Counted from the stretch's first letter, positions 8,446-19,239 are shown. The stretch: 64,000 nt of DNA from Aerococcus sp. (GCA_022768285.1 JALEMJ010000014.1:1-64000); one strand, 5' to 3'. Numbers and translations: made by a program. The notes: generated from the sequence alone by a model not told the origin.

Positions 8446-9543
8446 ATGTCATTAACTGCAGGAATTGTCGGCTTGCCGAATGTGGGGAAGTCGACGCTAT
8501 TCAATGCTATTACGAAATCATCCGTTGAGGCAGCGAATTATCCTTTCGCAACGATCGATCCGAACGTCGGTGTTGTCGAAGTACCGGATGAGCGCCTGAC
8601 CAAATTGAGCGCCATGTATCAACCGAAGCGCACGGTACCGACAACGTTTGAATTTACCGACATCGCTGGTATCGTGAAGGGCGCTTCAAAAGGTGAAGGA
8701 CTCGGGAACAAATTCTTAGCCAATATCCGCGAAGTCGATGCGATCTGTCACGTGGTGCGCTGTTTCGATGATGACAATATCACGCACGTCAGCGGTGGGA
8801 TCTCCCCGAAAGATGATATCGAAACAATCAACCTTGAATTGATTCTGGCAGATTTAGAAACAGTCAATAAACGCTACGAAAAAGCCGTCAAAGCGGCGAA
8901 AACCAAACAGCACGATGCTGTAGTCGAAGCTAATGTATTAGAGAAATTAAAAGCTGCGCTGGAAGATGGTCAGCCTGCGCGTTCTGTCTCCTTCACGGAA
9001 GAAGAGGAACCGTTCGTCAAACAGCTCTTCCTCCTCACGATCAAACCAGTGCTCTACGTTGCTAATGTCGATGAAGAGACGGCGGCAAGTGGCGATAATG
9101 CCTACGTCCAACAAGTGCGCGAGATTGCCGATGCGGAAGGCGCAGAAGTGGTCGTTGTTTCCGCACGCTTGGAAGAGGACCTCGCTGGATTAGAAGATGA
9201 AGAGCGCGAAATGTTTATGGCGGACTACGGCTTGACAGAATCCGGTTTGGATGTCGTCATTAAACACGCCTACGCGCTGTTGGGCTTGGAAACTTTCTTT
9301 ACCGCTGGGGAGGATGAATGCCGCGCCTGGACGTTTAAGAAAGGCACCAAAGCGCCGCAAGCTGCAGGGATTATCCATACGGACTTCGAACGCGGTTTTA
9401 TTCGCGCTGAGACGGTTTCGTACGACGATTTGATGACGTACGGCAGTATGCAGAAAACCAAAGAAGCGGGCAAATACCGCTCGGAAGGTAAAGATTATGT
9501 CGTTCAGGATGGCGATATTATCGTCTTCCGCTTCAACGTTTAG
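8446..9543 (+). CDS. ychF: Redox-regulated ATPase YchF (Obg-like)
   Basis: YchF is a ribosome-associated P-loop NTPase of the TRAFAC/Obg class that prefers ATP. The product has 365 residues, the usual length. It has the P-loop GLPNVGKST at 9-17, the G3 block DIAGIVKGASKGEGLG, a coiled-coil insertion in the middle, and NVDE in place of the GTP-specific NKxD, which fits ATP preference. A C-terminal TGS domain ends in VVQDGDIIVFRFNV. I chose ATG 8446 (MSLTAGIVGLPN) because it matches family starts. A GTG at 8434 with AAAGGA upstream is the alternative. Confidence 0.96.
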   Translation: MSLTAGIVGLPNVGKSTLFNAITKSSVEAANYPFATIDPNVGVVEVPDERLTKLSAMYQPKRTVPTTFEFTDIAGIVKGASKGEGLGNKFLANIREVDAICHVVRCFDDDNITHVSGGISPKDDIETINLELILADLETVNKRYEKAVKAAKTKQHDAVVEANVLEKLKAALEDGQPARSVSFTEEEEPFVKQLFLLTIKPVLYVANVDEETAASGDNAYVQQVREIADAEGAEVVVVSARLEEDLAGLEDEEREMFMADYGLTESGLDVVIKHAYALLGLETFFTAGEDECRAWTFKKGTKAPQAAGIIHTDFERGFIRAETVSYDDLMTYGSMQKTKEAGKYRSEGKDYVVQDGDIIVFRFNV

Positions 9544-9552
9544 GAGGATGAC

Positions 9553-10299
9553 ATGGCTCTATTTGAGAAGAAACCAACCGAAGAAGAAAAAGCGGCGGCT
9601 GCCGAACGTCACAAGCAGTTGCTTGCGCAGAATAAAGAATTAGAAAAGCAACTCACGAATAAAAACCATGAGTTCTTTCACCAATTCCATAAATTGATGG
9701 AAGGGCACACTTACCGCAAAGAGCGTCAGCCGGACGAGGTCGATAATGCGGTATTGAACCGTTTAGTCGAAGGTCAGAAGCACAGTGAAACAGCCAAGCA
9801 GATTTACGGCACGCCGACGCAGCTCGTGAAATTCATTGAAGAAGCACCGACGCCTGAGGAACTCGCACCGCCGACATTTATGGATCAGGTAATCGATAGC
9901 GGACTATTTATTACGGCATTGTTCGCTGCATTGGCAGCCGTGATGCAGTTATTCAATACCGCTGAGACTGCTGCAGCGAGTGCTGCTGGCGGGGCGATGT
10001 TCGGTCCGATCGCGATGGTAACGAACTTTATCTGCGGCGGTCTCGCGATGGCAATACTCGCCAAGTATCAGCCAAATATGAATGCGCCGAAAGGGGAGCG
10101 CGGCATTCCACGTTACCTGCTCGCCTCATTCGCAGCCGTTGCGATCTGGTTAATGATCTTAACCCTCGTGGTAGCAATTGTTCCGGGACGTTGGAACCCG
10201 ATGATGCCGATGTTGGTATATGTCATCATTGCCATCGCAGGATTCTCCATACGTTACTTCTTCCGCAGAGCGAAGAACTTTGTACTACCACAACAATAA
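9553..10299 (+). CDS. DUF1129 family membrane protein
   Basis: The protein has 248 residues. The first 90 are charged and helical (AAAAERHKQLLAQNKELEKQ), probably cytoplasmic. Four hydrophobic segments follow at roughly 113-135, 145-175, 190-212 and 218-238. The layout and its place directly after ychF fit the DUF1129 family of Lactobacillales, which has no settled function. It begins 9 nt after ychF, behind AGGAGG, so the two are cotranscribed. A strong terminator follows. Confidence 0.8.
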   Translation: MALFEKKPTEEEKAAAAERHKQLLAQNKELEKQLTNKNHEFFHQFHKLMEGHTYRKERQPDEVDNAVLNRLVEGQKHSETAKQIYGTPTQLVKFIEEAPTPEELAPPTFMDQVIDSGLFITALFAALAAVMQLFNTAETAAASAAGGAMFGPIAMVTNFICGGLAMAILAKYQPNMNAPKGERGIPRYLLASFAAVAIWLMILTLVVAIVPGRWNPMMPMLVYVIIAIAGFSIRYFFRRAKNFVLPQQ

Positions 10300-10313
10300 T
10301 GTAATAGATAATG

Positions 10314-10348
10314 AAAAGCCGCATCATTTGTTGATGGTGCGGCTTTTG
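10314..10348. terminator. Terminator between convergent genes
   Basis: The stem AAAAGCCGCATCA/TGATGGTGCGGCTTTT has a 5-nt loop. It serves the DUF1129 gene on the plus strand and may also serve the ligase gene on the minus strand. Confidence 0.85.
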
Positions 10349-10379
10349 TATGTCATTGTGTTAAGCGAGAAAGGTTAAC

Positions 10380-11588
10380 TTACCATTTCGCGTTTTTATA
10401 TTTCTCACGATAGCGCATCTGACGGACGAAGAGATACGGGCGCCGCATCAAGTTGAAGTCCTGCTTGTAGAACAGCGGGTTGCCCCACTTTTTATTTTTG
10501 ATGAGTGTCATCGCTTCGTCGTGGATGGCAGGATCGGTAATGTATTTGTCGAGAATATAGATCGGTACAACGGTAAGGAGGTTCTCGGCATTAATGAAGG
10601 TGCAGTCGTGCGACTTGTGGTAGACCACATCATCTACTAAATATTTCGCGAGGTTGTGTCCCGTCTGCGTGACATAGTAGCTGGAGCGCCCCTGACGCAC
10701 GTTGATTTCGAATACTTTTAGGGTATCCGTGCGCGCATCATATTTCATGTCGAAGTTTGCAAAGCCGACATAGTGAATCTCTTCGAGGAATTTTTTCAGT
10801 TTCTCCATAATGGGACGATTGTAGCGCGAGATAATTGCAGTGTAGTTTCCGATTGCGGTCGCCTGGTGTTCCTGAAGCGCCACCTGACCTAAAGCAACAA
10901 ACTGAGCCTCGCTATCACCGTTCATGTAGACCACGGCATCCCAGTTATAGCTGTCGTCACCTTCAATATATTCCTGGATCAGCAATTTCCCACTGTAACC
11001 ACCGCTCGCAATATTTTTAATCGTAGCTTTGATCTCTTCCATACTGTTGAGGCGGTACACTTTCGCTTTGCCCGGGAACGGGTGCGCGTTGTACTCCACG
11101 CTGTTATTCGGTTTCAAAATGACCGGAAAATGCGATACTTCAAAATCGATCGGATCGCCCATTTGATAGATCTGCGTGTCCGGAATATCGAGGCCGTGCT
11201 TCTCGGCAAGTTCATAGAAGTTCGCTTTATCCTGGATCATTTCGCGCTTTTCTTCGCTCAATACACGGAAATGGTAGTATTTCTTCAGTACATCTTGATT
11301 TTCAATAATTAAACGCACGTATTCATCGTTGGTCCCCACCAATACGAGCGGTTGTTTCTGGTAATCGAGTTCGTGTGCGTAGTCGATCAGTGCATTGACG
11401 AAAACGTCCGAATCGGTCGATAAATGTTCAACAAGTTTTGTCTTTGCGAAAATATCACTGTATTTGGTGTAACCGAGTTTCATCTGTCCGAGGAGATAAG
11501 GCTTTACACCGTATGCTTCGTGGAAAGAGGCCCCCATATAGTACGTATTCAAATCAGTGCCGACAATTACGGGAATAAAATCTGCCAT
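10380..11588 (-). CDS. ATP-grasp ligase, D-aspartate ligase-like
   Basis: This 402-residue cytoplasmic protein belongs to the ATP-grasp carboxylate-amine ligases. After an N-terminal Rossmann-like part (FIPVIVGTDLNTYYMGASFHEAYG) come the ATP-grasp signatures FPVILKPNN (nucleotide-binding lysine), LLIQEYIEGDD and the metal-binding VFEINVRQGRSS. The N-terminus resembles what I remember of the enterococcal D-aspartate ligase, which adds D-Asp to the lysine of the peptidoglycan stem to build cross-bridges. The match is from memory, so substrate is an inference. The gene is alone on the minus strand. Confidence 0.6.
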   Translation of the reverse strand: MADFIPVIVGTDLNTYYMGASFHEAYGVKPYLLGQMKLGYTKYSDIFAKTKLVEHLSTDSDVFVNALIDYAHELDYQKQPLVLVGTNDEYVRLIIENQDVLKKYYHFRVLSEEKREMIQDKANFYELAEKHGLDIPDTQIYQMGDPIDFEVSHFPVILKPNNSVEYNAHPFPGKAKVYRLNSMEEIKATIKNIASGGYSGKLLIQEYIEGDDSYNWDAVVYMNGDSEAQFVALGQVALQEHQATAIGNYTAIISRYNRPIMEKLKKFLEEIHYVGFANFDMKYDARTDTLKVFEINVRQGRSSYYVTQTGHNLAKYLVDDVVYHKSHDCTFINAENLLTVVPIYILDKYITDPAIHDEAMTLIKNKKWGNPLFYKQDFNLMRRPYLFVRQMRYREKYKNAKW

Positions 11589-11640
11589 CTTTGCTCAAAA
11601 GCCTCACTTTCTATTCTGTCTCTGGAAACGTCAAGGAATC

Positions 11641-11669
11641 TTGACATAGTCCTCATTCTATCATAATTA
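11641..11669 (+). promoter_or_regulatory. Candidate promoter of the DsbA-like gene
   Basis: TTGACA (11641-11646) and TAATTA (11664-11669) are 17 nt apart, upstream of the gene at 11718. A second possible -10 box (TATACT, near 11693) lies closer to it. Confidence 0.4.
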
Positions 11670-11717
11670 TTTCCATTAAATCACAAAATCCGTATACTAA
11701 AAGGGAGGAGGGATTGG

Positions 11718-12257
11718 ATGACAATCGACACTAACCAAATCAGTATGGAAGACACCGTTACCGTTGGCGACAAGAATGCGCCGGTAACGATTTATGAATA
11801 TATTAACCTGCGTTGCCCGGATAGTCGGCGCTATCTGATGGAACGCGCGCCATTGTTGGATGATCTCGTTGCAAAGGGCCAGGTGAAGCGCGTGTTGAAG
11901 CATCGCGACGTCTATCGCGGCAAACTGTACGCAGGCACGCTATTGAATCGCTACCTACCGTACGGTGATGATAAAAAAATCTATGCGCTGATCCACCATT
12001 TCACGAAACATTTAGATAACTGGAGCGAGATTAAAACTGAAGAAGGCATTCAAGCATTAGCTGAATCGAAGGGCCTGACGGAGCAGCCGGACGCGGATGA
12101 ACGTCACGAGCGGATGCTGGCGGAAACGAATCAATTGCACATCCGGAAGATTCCAACCGTTATTGTCGGTGACACTGTGTTTGAAGAAGAGGTTCCGGTT
12201 GAGGCGTTCAAGCAGGCCGTTGCAGGCGAACTTAAATCGCACAATATCGAACTTTAA
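11718..12257 (+). CDS. DsbA-like thioredoxin-fold protein
   Basis: The protein has 179 residues without a signal peptide. It has a thioredoxin-like beta start (APVTIYEYINLRCPDS), a helical insertion, and a cis-proline strand KIPTVIVGDTVF near residue 145. The active-site position reads CPDS, with a single cysteine at 33 in place of CxxC, so a simple dithiol oxidase role is unlikely. A monothiol or glutathione-type exchange or a chaperone role is possible. The family fit is good; the substrate is unknown. GGGAGG lies 8 nt before the ATG. Confidence 0.75.
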   Translation: MTIDTNQISMEDTVTVGDKNAPVTIYEYINLRCPDSRRYLMERAPLLDDLVAKGQVKRVLKHRDVYRGKLYAGTLLNRYLPYGDDKKIYALIHHFTKHLDNWSEIKTEEGIQALAESKGLTEQPDADERHERMLAETNQLHIRKIPTVIVGDTVFEEEVPVEAFKQAVAGELKSHNIEL

Positions 12258-12301
12258 AAATAAAACATCTAATTAATGTTCATTTAATACACAAAAAAGT
12301 G

Positions 12302-12329
12302 TTGACAACTTCGGGAAATTTGCTATGAT
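12302..12329 (+). promoter_or_regulatory. Promoter of guaB
   Basis: TTGACA (12302-12307) and TATGAT (12324-12329) are separated by 16 nt, with TG just before the -10 box. The leader to the guaB start is about 70 nt, and I saw no riboswitch in it. Confidence 0.85.
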
Positions 12330-12402
12330 AGTCGTTAAAAATAATTAGCCGTATGTTTTAGAAACCGAACGATATGACGCAATAGCAAAGGAGTGTCCGT
12401 AA

Positions 12403-13887
<1,485 letters not shown>

Positions 13888-13910
13888 AATACATTGCATA
13901 TAGCAATGCT

Positions 13911-13945
13911 AAGGATTCCTGAAGCACTCGGGAATCCTTTTTTTA
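13911..13945 (+). terminator. Terminator of guaB
   Basis: The stem AAGGATTCC/GGGAATCCTT is followed by seven T, 24 nt after the guaB stop. Confidence 0.9.
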
Positions 13946-14043
13946 ACGGAAATTTAAACGTCTGGGGTGCGTAAACAGTAGTTTTCTTCAGCTACATTAG
14001 CTACAATAAGGGAGTGAATAGACACCAGAGAGGAGTGTGTCCA

Positions 14044-14751
14044 ATGAAGATATTAATTGTCGATGACGATAAGGAGATCGTCGATTTGCTGGCAATTTAT
14101 GCAGAGAATGAGGGACTGGAGGTCATCAAGGCGTACGATGGCATTACCGCCCTCAAAAAAATCAGTAATTACCCGGATTTGGATTTAATGATTCTAGATA
14201 TCATGATGCCTGGGAAGGACGGCTTGACCGTGGTGAAAGAATTGCGGGCGCGCGATGCGTCACTGCCGATTCTCCTATTGAGTGCGAAATCCGAGGATAT
14301 GGATAAAATTTCCGGCTTGACGACCGGTGCGGACGATTACGTGACAAAGCCGTTCAACCCGCTGGAGGTTATGGCCCGTGTGAAGTCGCTCTTGCGGCGG
14401 TCGGGCGCGAGTGATGAGGAAAACAGCGACACGATTAAAGTCGGTCCGCTCATCATTCATAAGAGCTCGCACGATGTGGAGACGGTCGATGGCACGGCCA
14501 TTCAGTTAACCGCTCTCGAATTCGGGATTCTCTACTTGTTAGCGAGTCATCCGAATGAAGTGTTTAGCGCTGATCAGATTTTTGAGCGCGTGTGGCAGCA
14601 GGATTCCGTGATTTCCGCCAAGACGGTGATGGTTCACGTCAGCCATCTGCGTGACAAAATCGGCGTGGCCACGGGCGGCGATAAGGTGATTTCAACCGTC
14701 TGGGGCGTCGGCTACAAGATCAGCACTCCGAATAGTCAGGCGGATGAATGA
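14044..14751 (+). CDS. OmpR-family response regulator, VanR-like
   Basis: The 235-residue protein has an N-terminal receiver (acidic DDD at 7-9, phosphoacceptor Asp52 in LMILDIMMPGKDG, KP switch in YVTKPFNPLEV) and a C-terminal winged-helix DNA-binding domain ending in ISTVWGVGYKI. It is the partner of the kinase that overlaps it by 4 nt (ATGA). ATG 14044 has GAGAGGAG 8 nt upstream; an extension to 14014 is not supported. The D,D-carboxypeptidase gene downstream suggests a role in cell-wall sensing, as in VanR-like systems of Lactobacillales. Confidence 0.9.
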   Translation: MKILIVDDDKEIVDLLAIYAENEGLEVIKAYDGITALKKISNYPDLDLMILDIMMPGKDGLTVVKELRARDASLPILLLSAKSEDMDKISGLTTGADDYVTKPFNPLEVMARVKSLLRRSGASDEENSDTIKVGPLIIHKSSHDVETVDGTAIQLTALEFGILYLLASHPNEVFSADQIFERVWQQDSVISAKTVMVHVSHLRDKIGVATGGDKVISTVWGVGYKISTPNSQADE

Positions 14752-15908
14752 AACGCAGAACAGCTAAACGTGTCACAGCAGCGACACCGCGAACGAAAAG
14801 TCACTGGCGGATTGCGCTGGAACTCGTGATGGAAGCGATCGCGATTACGGCGATTCTGCTCATTATCTATTTCGGCTTGTTGTTTCTGTTAGTGTCGATT
14901 TTTGAGATTTTATACCCATATTTATTATTCAATCATCCGTATTACGGCGTGATTTTCCCGCGCGTGCGCCAGTCGTTTGCGCTCGGCTTTACGTTCATCT
15001 ACGGCGTACTGAGTCTGGTCATTATCGGCTGGCGGGTGCTGCGCCGCTACCGCATCATTCAGATGGGGTTTATTTTGGATGAATTACATTATGTCTCGCA
15101 GGGGCACTATGACTATCAGCTCTCCGATCGCCATCTGAAGAGCATGCAGCCAATTGTCGAGAGTATCAACCGCCTCGTCAACAAAACAGTGCGCGCGATG
15201 GAAGAGGAGCGCAAGATCGAACAGTCGAAGGACGAATTGATCGTCAATATGAGCCATGATATTCGGACGCCATTGACCTCGATTATCGGCTATGTCGGCT
15301 TGATCCAGTCCGGTCATTTCAAAGACCGTGACGAAGCGATCAAATATGCCACGATCGCTTACAATAAGTCGCAGCGCCTGCAGGATATGGTGGAAGATCT
15401 GTTCGAATACACGAAGGTCAGCCAGATTAATTTTTCATTGACGTTCCAGAAGGTCAATGTGGTGCGCCTGCTGCAGCAGTTGGCGGTGGAATTCGATATC
15501 GAAGCGGAGAAAGCGAATCGGCAATTGATCGTCGATGCACTGAGTGATGAGATTTACGCCATGATCGATAGCGAGAAGATGGTGCGCGTGTTCTCCAATC
15601 TGATTATGAACGCACTGAAATATGGTGGCGAGGGTGAATTTATTAAGTTATCCGTTACTCAAGATGACGAGAATACCACGTTCTGCGTGGCGAATGACGG
15701 TAATCAGATTCCTGAAGCGCAGCTGGATCGGCTGTTTCAGCGGTTCTACCGCGCGGATGAATCGCGCTCAACAAACGGCAGCGGCCTCGGCCTCGCCATT
15801 GCGGAAAGTATCGTCTCACTCCATCACGGCGAGATCTGGGCCGAATCGGACGAAGAGAGTACTCGGTTTATTTGTGTGATACCGAATACGCAATCGGAAG
15901 AAGCATAA
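14748..15908 (+). CDS. Sensor histidine kinase, VanS-like
   Basis: The 386-residue kinase has two N-terminal membrane helices (about 25-55 and 72-95) around a very short outer loop, a HAMP-like linker, and an H-box VNMSHDIRTPLTSIIGY with His170. The catalytic domain has NLIMNALKYGG and GSGLGLAIAES. The tiny extracellular loop suggests it senses within or near the membrane, not through a large outer domain. Its start overlaps the regulator stop (ATGA), so the two are translationally coupled. Confidence 0.9.
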   Translation: MKRRTAKRVTAATPRTKSHWRIALELVMEAIAITAILLIIYFGLLFLLVSIFEILYPYLLFNHPYYGVIFPRVRQSFALGFTFIYGVLSLVIIGWRVLRRYRIIQMGFILDELHYVSQGHYDYQLSDRHLKSMQPIVESINRLVNKTVRAMEEERKIEQSKDELIVNMSHDIRTPLTSIIGYVGLIQSGHFKDRDEAIKYATIAYNKSQRLQDMVEDLFEYTKVSQINFSLTFQKVNVVRLLQQLAVEFDIEAEKANRQLIVDALSDEIYAMIDSEKMVRVFSNLIMNALKYGGEGEFIKLSVTQDDENTTFCVANDGNQIPEAQLDRLFQRFYRADESRSTNGSGLGLAIAESIVSLHHGEIWAESDEESTRFICVIPNTQSEEA

Positions 15909-15927
15909 CACGTGGAGGTGTTAGCAG

Positions 15928-17313
15928 ATGCATGGGTGGCTTACAAAGCAGCGATTGATAACAAGCTATGAGTTGGCAGTGGCTATAGTGTGCTTCTTTT
16001 TTGTCTGGGGAAAACCGCTGAACGCTGAAGCGGAGAGCTTGGATGAATTCTCCGAGGGTATTGATAGCGAATATCCCTTCCAATTCGCATCGGCACTCGT
16101 GGTCGACCAAACGACCGGGCAAGTACTGTACGCCCACGAACCGGATCAGCAACAGGCGATCGCGAGCCTGACAAAAGTGTTAACGCTCGACCTTGTCTAT
16201 GACCGAATTGATGCGGGAGCGCTCAGTCTAGATACGAAAGTACCGATCAATGAGGATGTCGCCGCACTATCGGTGGCTGACGGACTATCGAATATTCCGC
16301 TCGAAGCATCGGAGGATTTCTATACGGTGGATCAATTGATCAATGCCGCGATGATCGCGAGCGGAAATGCGGCCGTTGTCGCCCTCGCCGAAGCGGTCGC
16401 GGGATCAGAAACAAGTTTTGTCGATGAATTGACGCATCACTTGGGGGACATGGGGCTCTCCAAGTTTCAATTAGTCACGGCAACCGGCTTGAGTAGCGAC
16501 TATGCGGAAGCGGAAGATGGTTTGTTCAGTGACGCCCAGTTGAACGAAATGTCCGCGCGCGATTATTTGCGCGCCGTACGTCAAATTTTGGGTCGCCATC
16601 CCGAAATCATGGAACGTTCACTACCAACATCGTTGACACTGAACGGACCGAGCGGGGTGTCACACACGGTCAAAAATCAAAATGAACTTATTCCAGGAAT
16701 GGCATTCGGTCAGGCGAACATCACTGGAGGTAAAACGGGGACGCAGAGCGAAGATAATCACTCCGTCTTTGTGCGTGCCCAGATTGCAGATCGTCCGGTG
16801 TTAGCCGTTGTCATGGGTGATGGTGCGGATCCACTGCGCTATCAAGACATGCAGGAATTATTGGCGCTGGTCGATGAGAAATTGCAGTGGCATGCTATCC
16901 ACAATGCCGGTGAAAAAGTCGGTGGTGCAGAAGGTACGGTATTTGTGCCACAGGGGACGAAGCAATATACCGCACTCTATTACGATCAAACGGTTGGGTA
17001 TTTTGAACCTGTTGATGCGCCATCAGACGATGAGGCGTTCCAGATCTATTATCAAGGCGCAGTGAATTACGATAACGAAGGGAATTTGATGGTTAAAGCA
17101 CCGCTCACGGAGGGTGAGCCGGTGAATGACATATCGTACGTACCGGACACACCGTATTTTGAACCGCTCGATAAGCAGTCCCAGATTGCGACACGGGTGT
17201 TAGCGACGGAAACCATTGATAAAGTGCCGTTTCTCGTACGGGTGACGCGGACACTCAACGACATGTTACAAACGTTCCTTCATCCAGAAAAAGCAGGTAG
17301 TGACGCTTACTGA
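15928..17313 (+). CDS. D-alanyl-D-alanine carboxypeptidase (PBP5/DacA type)
   Basis: This penicillin-binding protein trims the terminal D-Ala from peptidoglycan stem peptides outside the membrane. The 461-residue protein has a signal peptide (hydrophobic stretch about 15-28, then LNAEAES). The serine-enzyme motifs are all there: SLTK (Ser80, Lys83), SGN (145-147) and KTG (269-271). The C-terminal part after about 330 is a beta-rich domain. A hydrophobic or amphipathic tail that would anchor it is not obvious. It lies 19 nt after the VanS-like kinase and is likely part of the same operon. Confidence 0.93.
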   Translation: MHGWLTKQRLITSYELAVAIVCFFFVWGKPLNAEAESLDEFSEGIDSEYPFQFASALVVDQTTGQVLYAHEPDQQQAIASLTKVLTLDLVYDRIDAGALSLDTKVPINEDVAALSVADGLSNIPLEASEDFYTVDQLINAAMIASGNAAVVALAEAVAGSETSFVDELTHHLGDMGLSKFQLVTATGLSSDYAEAEDGLFSDAQLNEMSARDYLRAVRQILGRHPEIMERSLPTSLTLNGPSGVSHTVKNQNELIPGMAFGQANITGGKTGTQSEDNHSVFVRAQIADRPVLAVVMGDGADPLRYQDMQELLALVDEKLQWHAIHNAGEKVGGAEGTVFVPQGTKQYTALYYDQTVGYFEPVDAPSDDEAFQIYYQGAVNYDNEGNLMVKAPLTEGEPVNDISYVPDTPYFEPLDKQSQIATRVLATETIDKVPFLVRVTRTLNDMLQTFLHPEKAGSDAY

Positions 17314-17337
17314 TGCGTACTGCCTGCTTTCTTTTTA
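17289..17337. terminator. Terminator overlapping the end of the carboxypeptidase gene
   Basis: The stem AAAGCAGGTAGT/GTACTGCCTGCTTT begins before the stop codon at 17311 and is followed by T-rich sequence. It stands between convergent genes. Confidence 0.8.
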
Positions 17338-17358
17338 GATATAGTGATTGAGAGATAC

Positions 17359-18213
17359 CTATGCGTGTTTAAGTTGACGGACGAATTGTGAGAGGTCGCC
17401 GAGCGATTTCTCGAAATCGAGGCCATCGCGCATCATGTCCGGGTTATCCAATGAGTTTTCAATCATCTGCGGCAAAGTATGCACGGCGAGCGCTGTGGCA
17501 TCTTCGAGAGACGCGCCGTTGACGTGGGCACCGACCGCAATACTGCCGAAGATATCGCCAGTGCCGTGGAAACTTCCGCCAACCAAGCGATCTTTAATCA
17601 CGCCGCGCGCATCAGTATCGGCGTCGTAATAGAAGGCGCCGGTCTGTCCGTCATCATCTTTACCGCTCCCAGTGAGGATTAATGACGTTTTAGAGGTTTG
17701 ATTGATTTCTTCAATTAATGCATCCACATTGTCGAGACCGGCTTCGCCCTCAGTATACGGAATACCATAGATAAAGGAGGCTTCCGTCTGGTTTGGCATG
17801 ATCACATCGGCGGTTTCGCAGAGCGTGCGCATCGCCTTAGCGTATTCGGCGTCGAACGCTGGATAGAATTCGCCATTGTCTGCCATGACCGGATCGAGGT
17901 AGAACTTCCCATCTTCTGTCAGTAGCTGAGGAATGGTTTTATTTAGGTATTCGATCTGGTCGATACTGCCGAGGTAGCCGACATAGGCCGCATCAAATTT
18001 AAGATCGAGAGATTGCCAGTGTGCGACAATCTTCTTCATTTCATCGTTCAAATTGAGGAACGTGTAATCCTCAAAGCCGGCCGTGTGCGTGGAGAGCAGA
18101 GAGGTCGGCAACAACACACCGGTCAATTCCATACTGCTGATAATCGGCATGGCAACGGTGGTTGAACACTTACCGAAACAGGAAATATCGTGGACAATTA
18201 ATACTTTTTTCAT
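17359..18213 (-). CDS. Pyridoxal/pyridoxine kinase
   Basis: The 284-residue protein is a PfkB/ribokinase-fold vitamin B6 kinase that phosphorylates pyridoxal, pyridoxine or pyridoxamine with ATP. Seen are the N-terminal VHDISCFGKCSTT, the central DPVMADNGEFY, the substrate block NQTEASFIYG, and the C-terminal catalytic segment GSFHGTGDIFGS with its Asp. It starts 23 nt after the YheO-type regulator on the same strand, so they form an operon. PLP is the cofactor of the D-serine dehydratase encoded just upstream, a plausible functional link. Confidence 0.9.
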   Translation of the reverse strand: MKKVLIVHDISCFGKCSTTVAMPIISSMELTGVLLPTSLLSTHTAGFEDYTFLNLNDEMKKIVAHWQSLDLKFDAAYVGYLGSIDQIEYLNKTIPQLLTEDGKFYLDPVMADNGEFYPAFDAEYAKAMRTLCETADVIMPNQTEASFIYGIPYTEGEAGLDNVDALIEEINQTSKTSLILTGSGKDDDGQTGAFYYDADTDARGVIKDRLVGGSFHGTGDIFGSIAVGAHVNGASLEDATALAVHTLPQMIENSLDNPDMMRDGLDFEKSLGDLSQFVRQLKHA

Positions 18214-18236
18214 AGCAACACCTTTCTATAGCGCCG

Positions 18237-18944
18237 TTAACGACTCGAATAGCGGCTCTGTTCTAATGCTTCATCCTCTTTCTTGATTTCCGAGAGGTAG
18301 CGATAGACGCTCGGATCGGAAATATTGAGAATCTGCGCGACTTTAGGGATAGCGCCTTTAATCTGGAAGACGCCTTTGTCTCTGAGTTCGCGGATCAACA
18401 TCATTTTATCATTTTTTCGGAAAGGTCCCCTATTTGGTCGTTTCTCGTCGATTTCCGCAATCGTATGCTGCACGATATCTGCCACATCGTTCGACAGAAT
18501 TTCTGATTCCGCTTTATCCGATGCTGTTTTGGGCAGGACGTCAACGGCAAGTTTGCCGCCAGGAATCATGGCTAAGAGCGCATTGATAAGCTCGTAAACG
18601 CGGTAATGTGTGGTATTAATGCTTAACATGCCAAGTAACTGTTTGCCTGTTTTAATGAAAAAGGTTGACCCAAATAATTTCTGACCATCATCCGTTAAGA
18701 CGGCATAGTGTGTGCGGTAATTCGATTCGAGGTATACTTCGTCCTCGATCAATTTTAGTTCATAGTGCGAGAGTTTTGAATGAATCGTGCGGTGGCTGAT
18801 GTGCCCGTTAATAATTTTCTCAATATGGAACGCTTGGGTGTCGGGATCGCTCGCATACAGCACAATTTCATAATTGCGGCCAAGTAAATCGGCAAGAAAG
18901 TCCATCAGTGTTTTATAGGATTGTATTAGGGGATGCAGTGACAT
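18237..18944 (-). CDS. YheO-like transcriptional regulator (PAS-like plus HTH)
   Basis: The 235-residue protein has an N-terminal sensor domain of the YheO/PAS type (LADLLGRNYEIVLYASD, then KLFGSTFFIKTG) and a C-terminal helix-turn-helix (GAIPKVAQILNISDPSVYRYLSEI). This family is known from enterobacterial YheO-type proteins and senses unknown small molecules. The ATG at 18944 follows GAAAGGAGGG. Its place between dsdA and the pyridoxal kinase gene suggests it controls D-serine or vitamin B6 metabolism. That is inference from position. Confidence 0.82.
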   Translation of the reverse strand: MSLHPLIQSYKTLMDFLADLLGRNYEIVLYASDPDTQAFHIEKIINGHISHRTIHSKLSHYELKLIEDEVYLESNYRTHYAVLTDDGQKLFGSTFFIKTGKQLLGMLSINTTHYRVYELINALLAMIPGGKLAVDVLPKTASDKAESEILSNDVADIVQHTIAEIDEKRPNRGPFRKNDKMMLIRELRDKGVFQIKGAIPKVAQILNISDPSVYRYLSEIKKEDEALEQSRYSSR

Positions 18945-19179
18945 CGTGCGCCCTCCTTTCGATATACTATGTGATTAATAAGTAATTATTAATAGTATAG
19001 AATTGTGGGGCAGGAGCGTCAATATTAGAAAATCGTGATTATATTGAACAGTTTACGAATTTATCGCTCATTAGTGATCAAAAAGCATTGCGATAGGACA
19101 ATTATTCCTGGGTAATTGAGATAAAAATCCTGCTGTTGCAAGAATTGTTGGTTTATTTGTACAATTTGACGGCTTGTTA
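18945..19179. other. Intergenic region upstream of the regulator-kinase operon
   Basis: No gene is seen. The part near 18960-19010 is AT-rich and probably holds the minus-strand promoter of the regulator and kinase, with possible -10 boxes such as TATACT on the minus strand. I could not settle which is used. Confidence 0.4.
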
Positions 19180-19222
19180 TAAAAAATAGGCAGCGCACGA
19201 TCGAAAGGTGCACTGCCTATTA
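19180..19222 (-). terminator. Terminator of dsdA
   Basis: The stem AATAGGCAGCGCAC/GTGCACTGCCTATT is followed on the minus strand by T-rich sequence. It lies just past the dsdA stop. Confidence 0.85.
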
Positions 19223-19239
19223 TTATGTTTAATTCAGTA

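Noticed and set aside
10835..11666. Three short plus-strand ORFs opposite the ATP-grasp gene
   Set aside because: They are shadows of the minus-strand gene, and none has a start signal.
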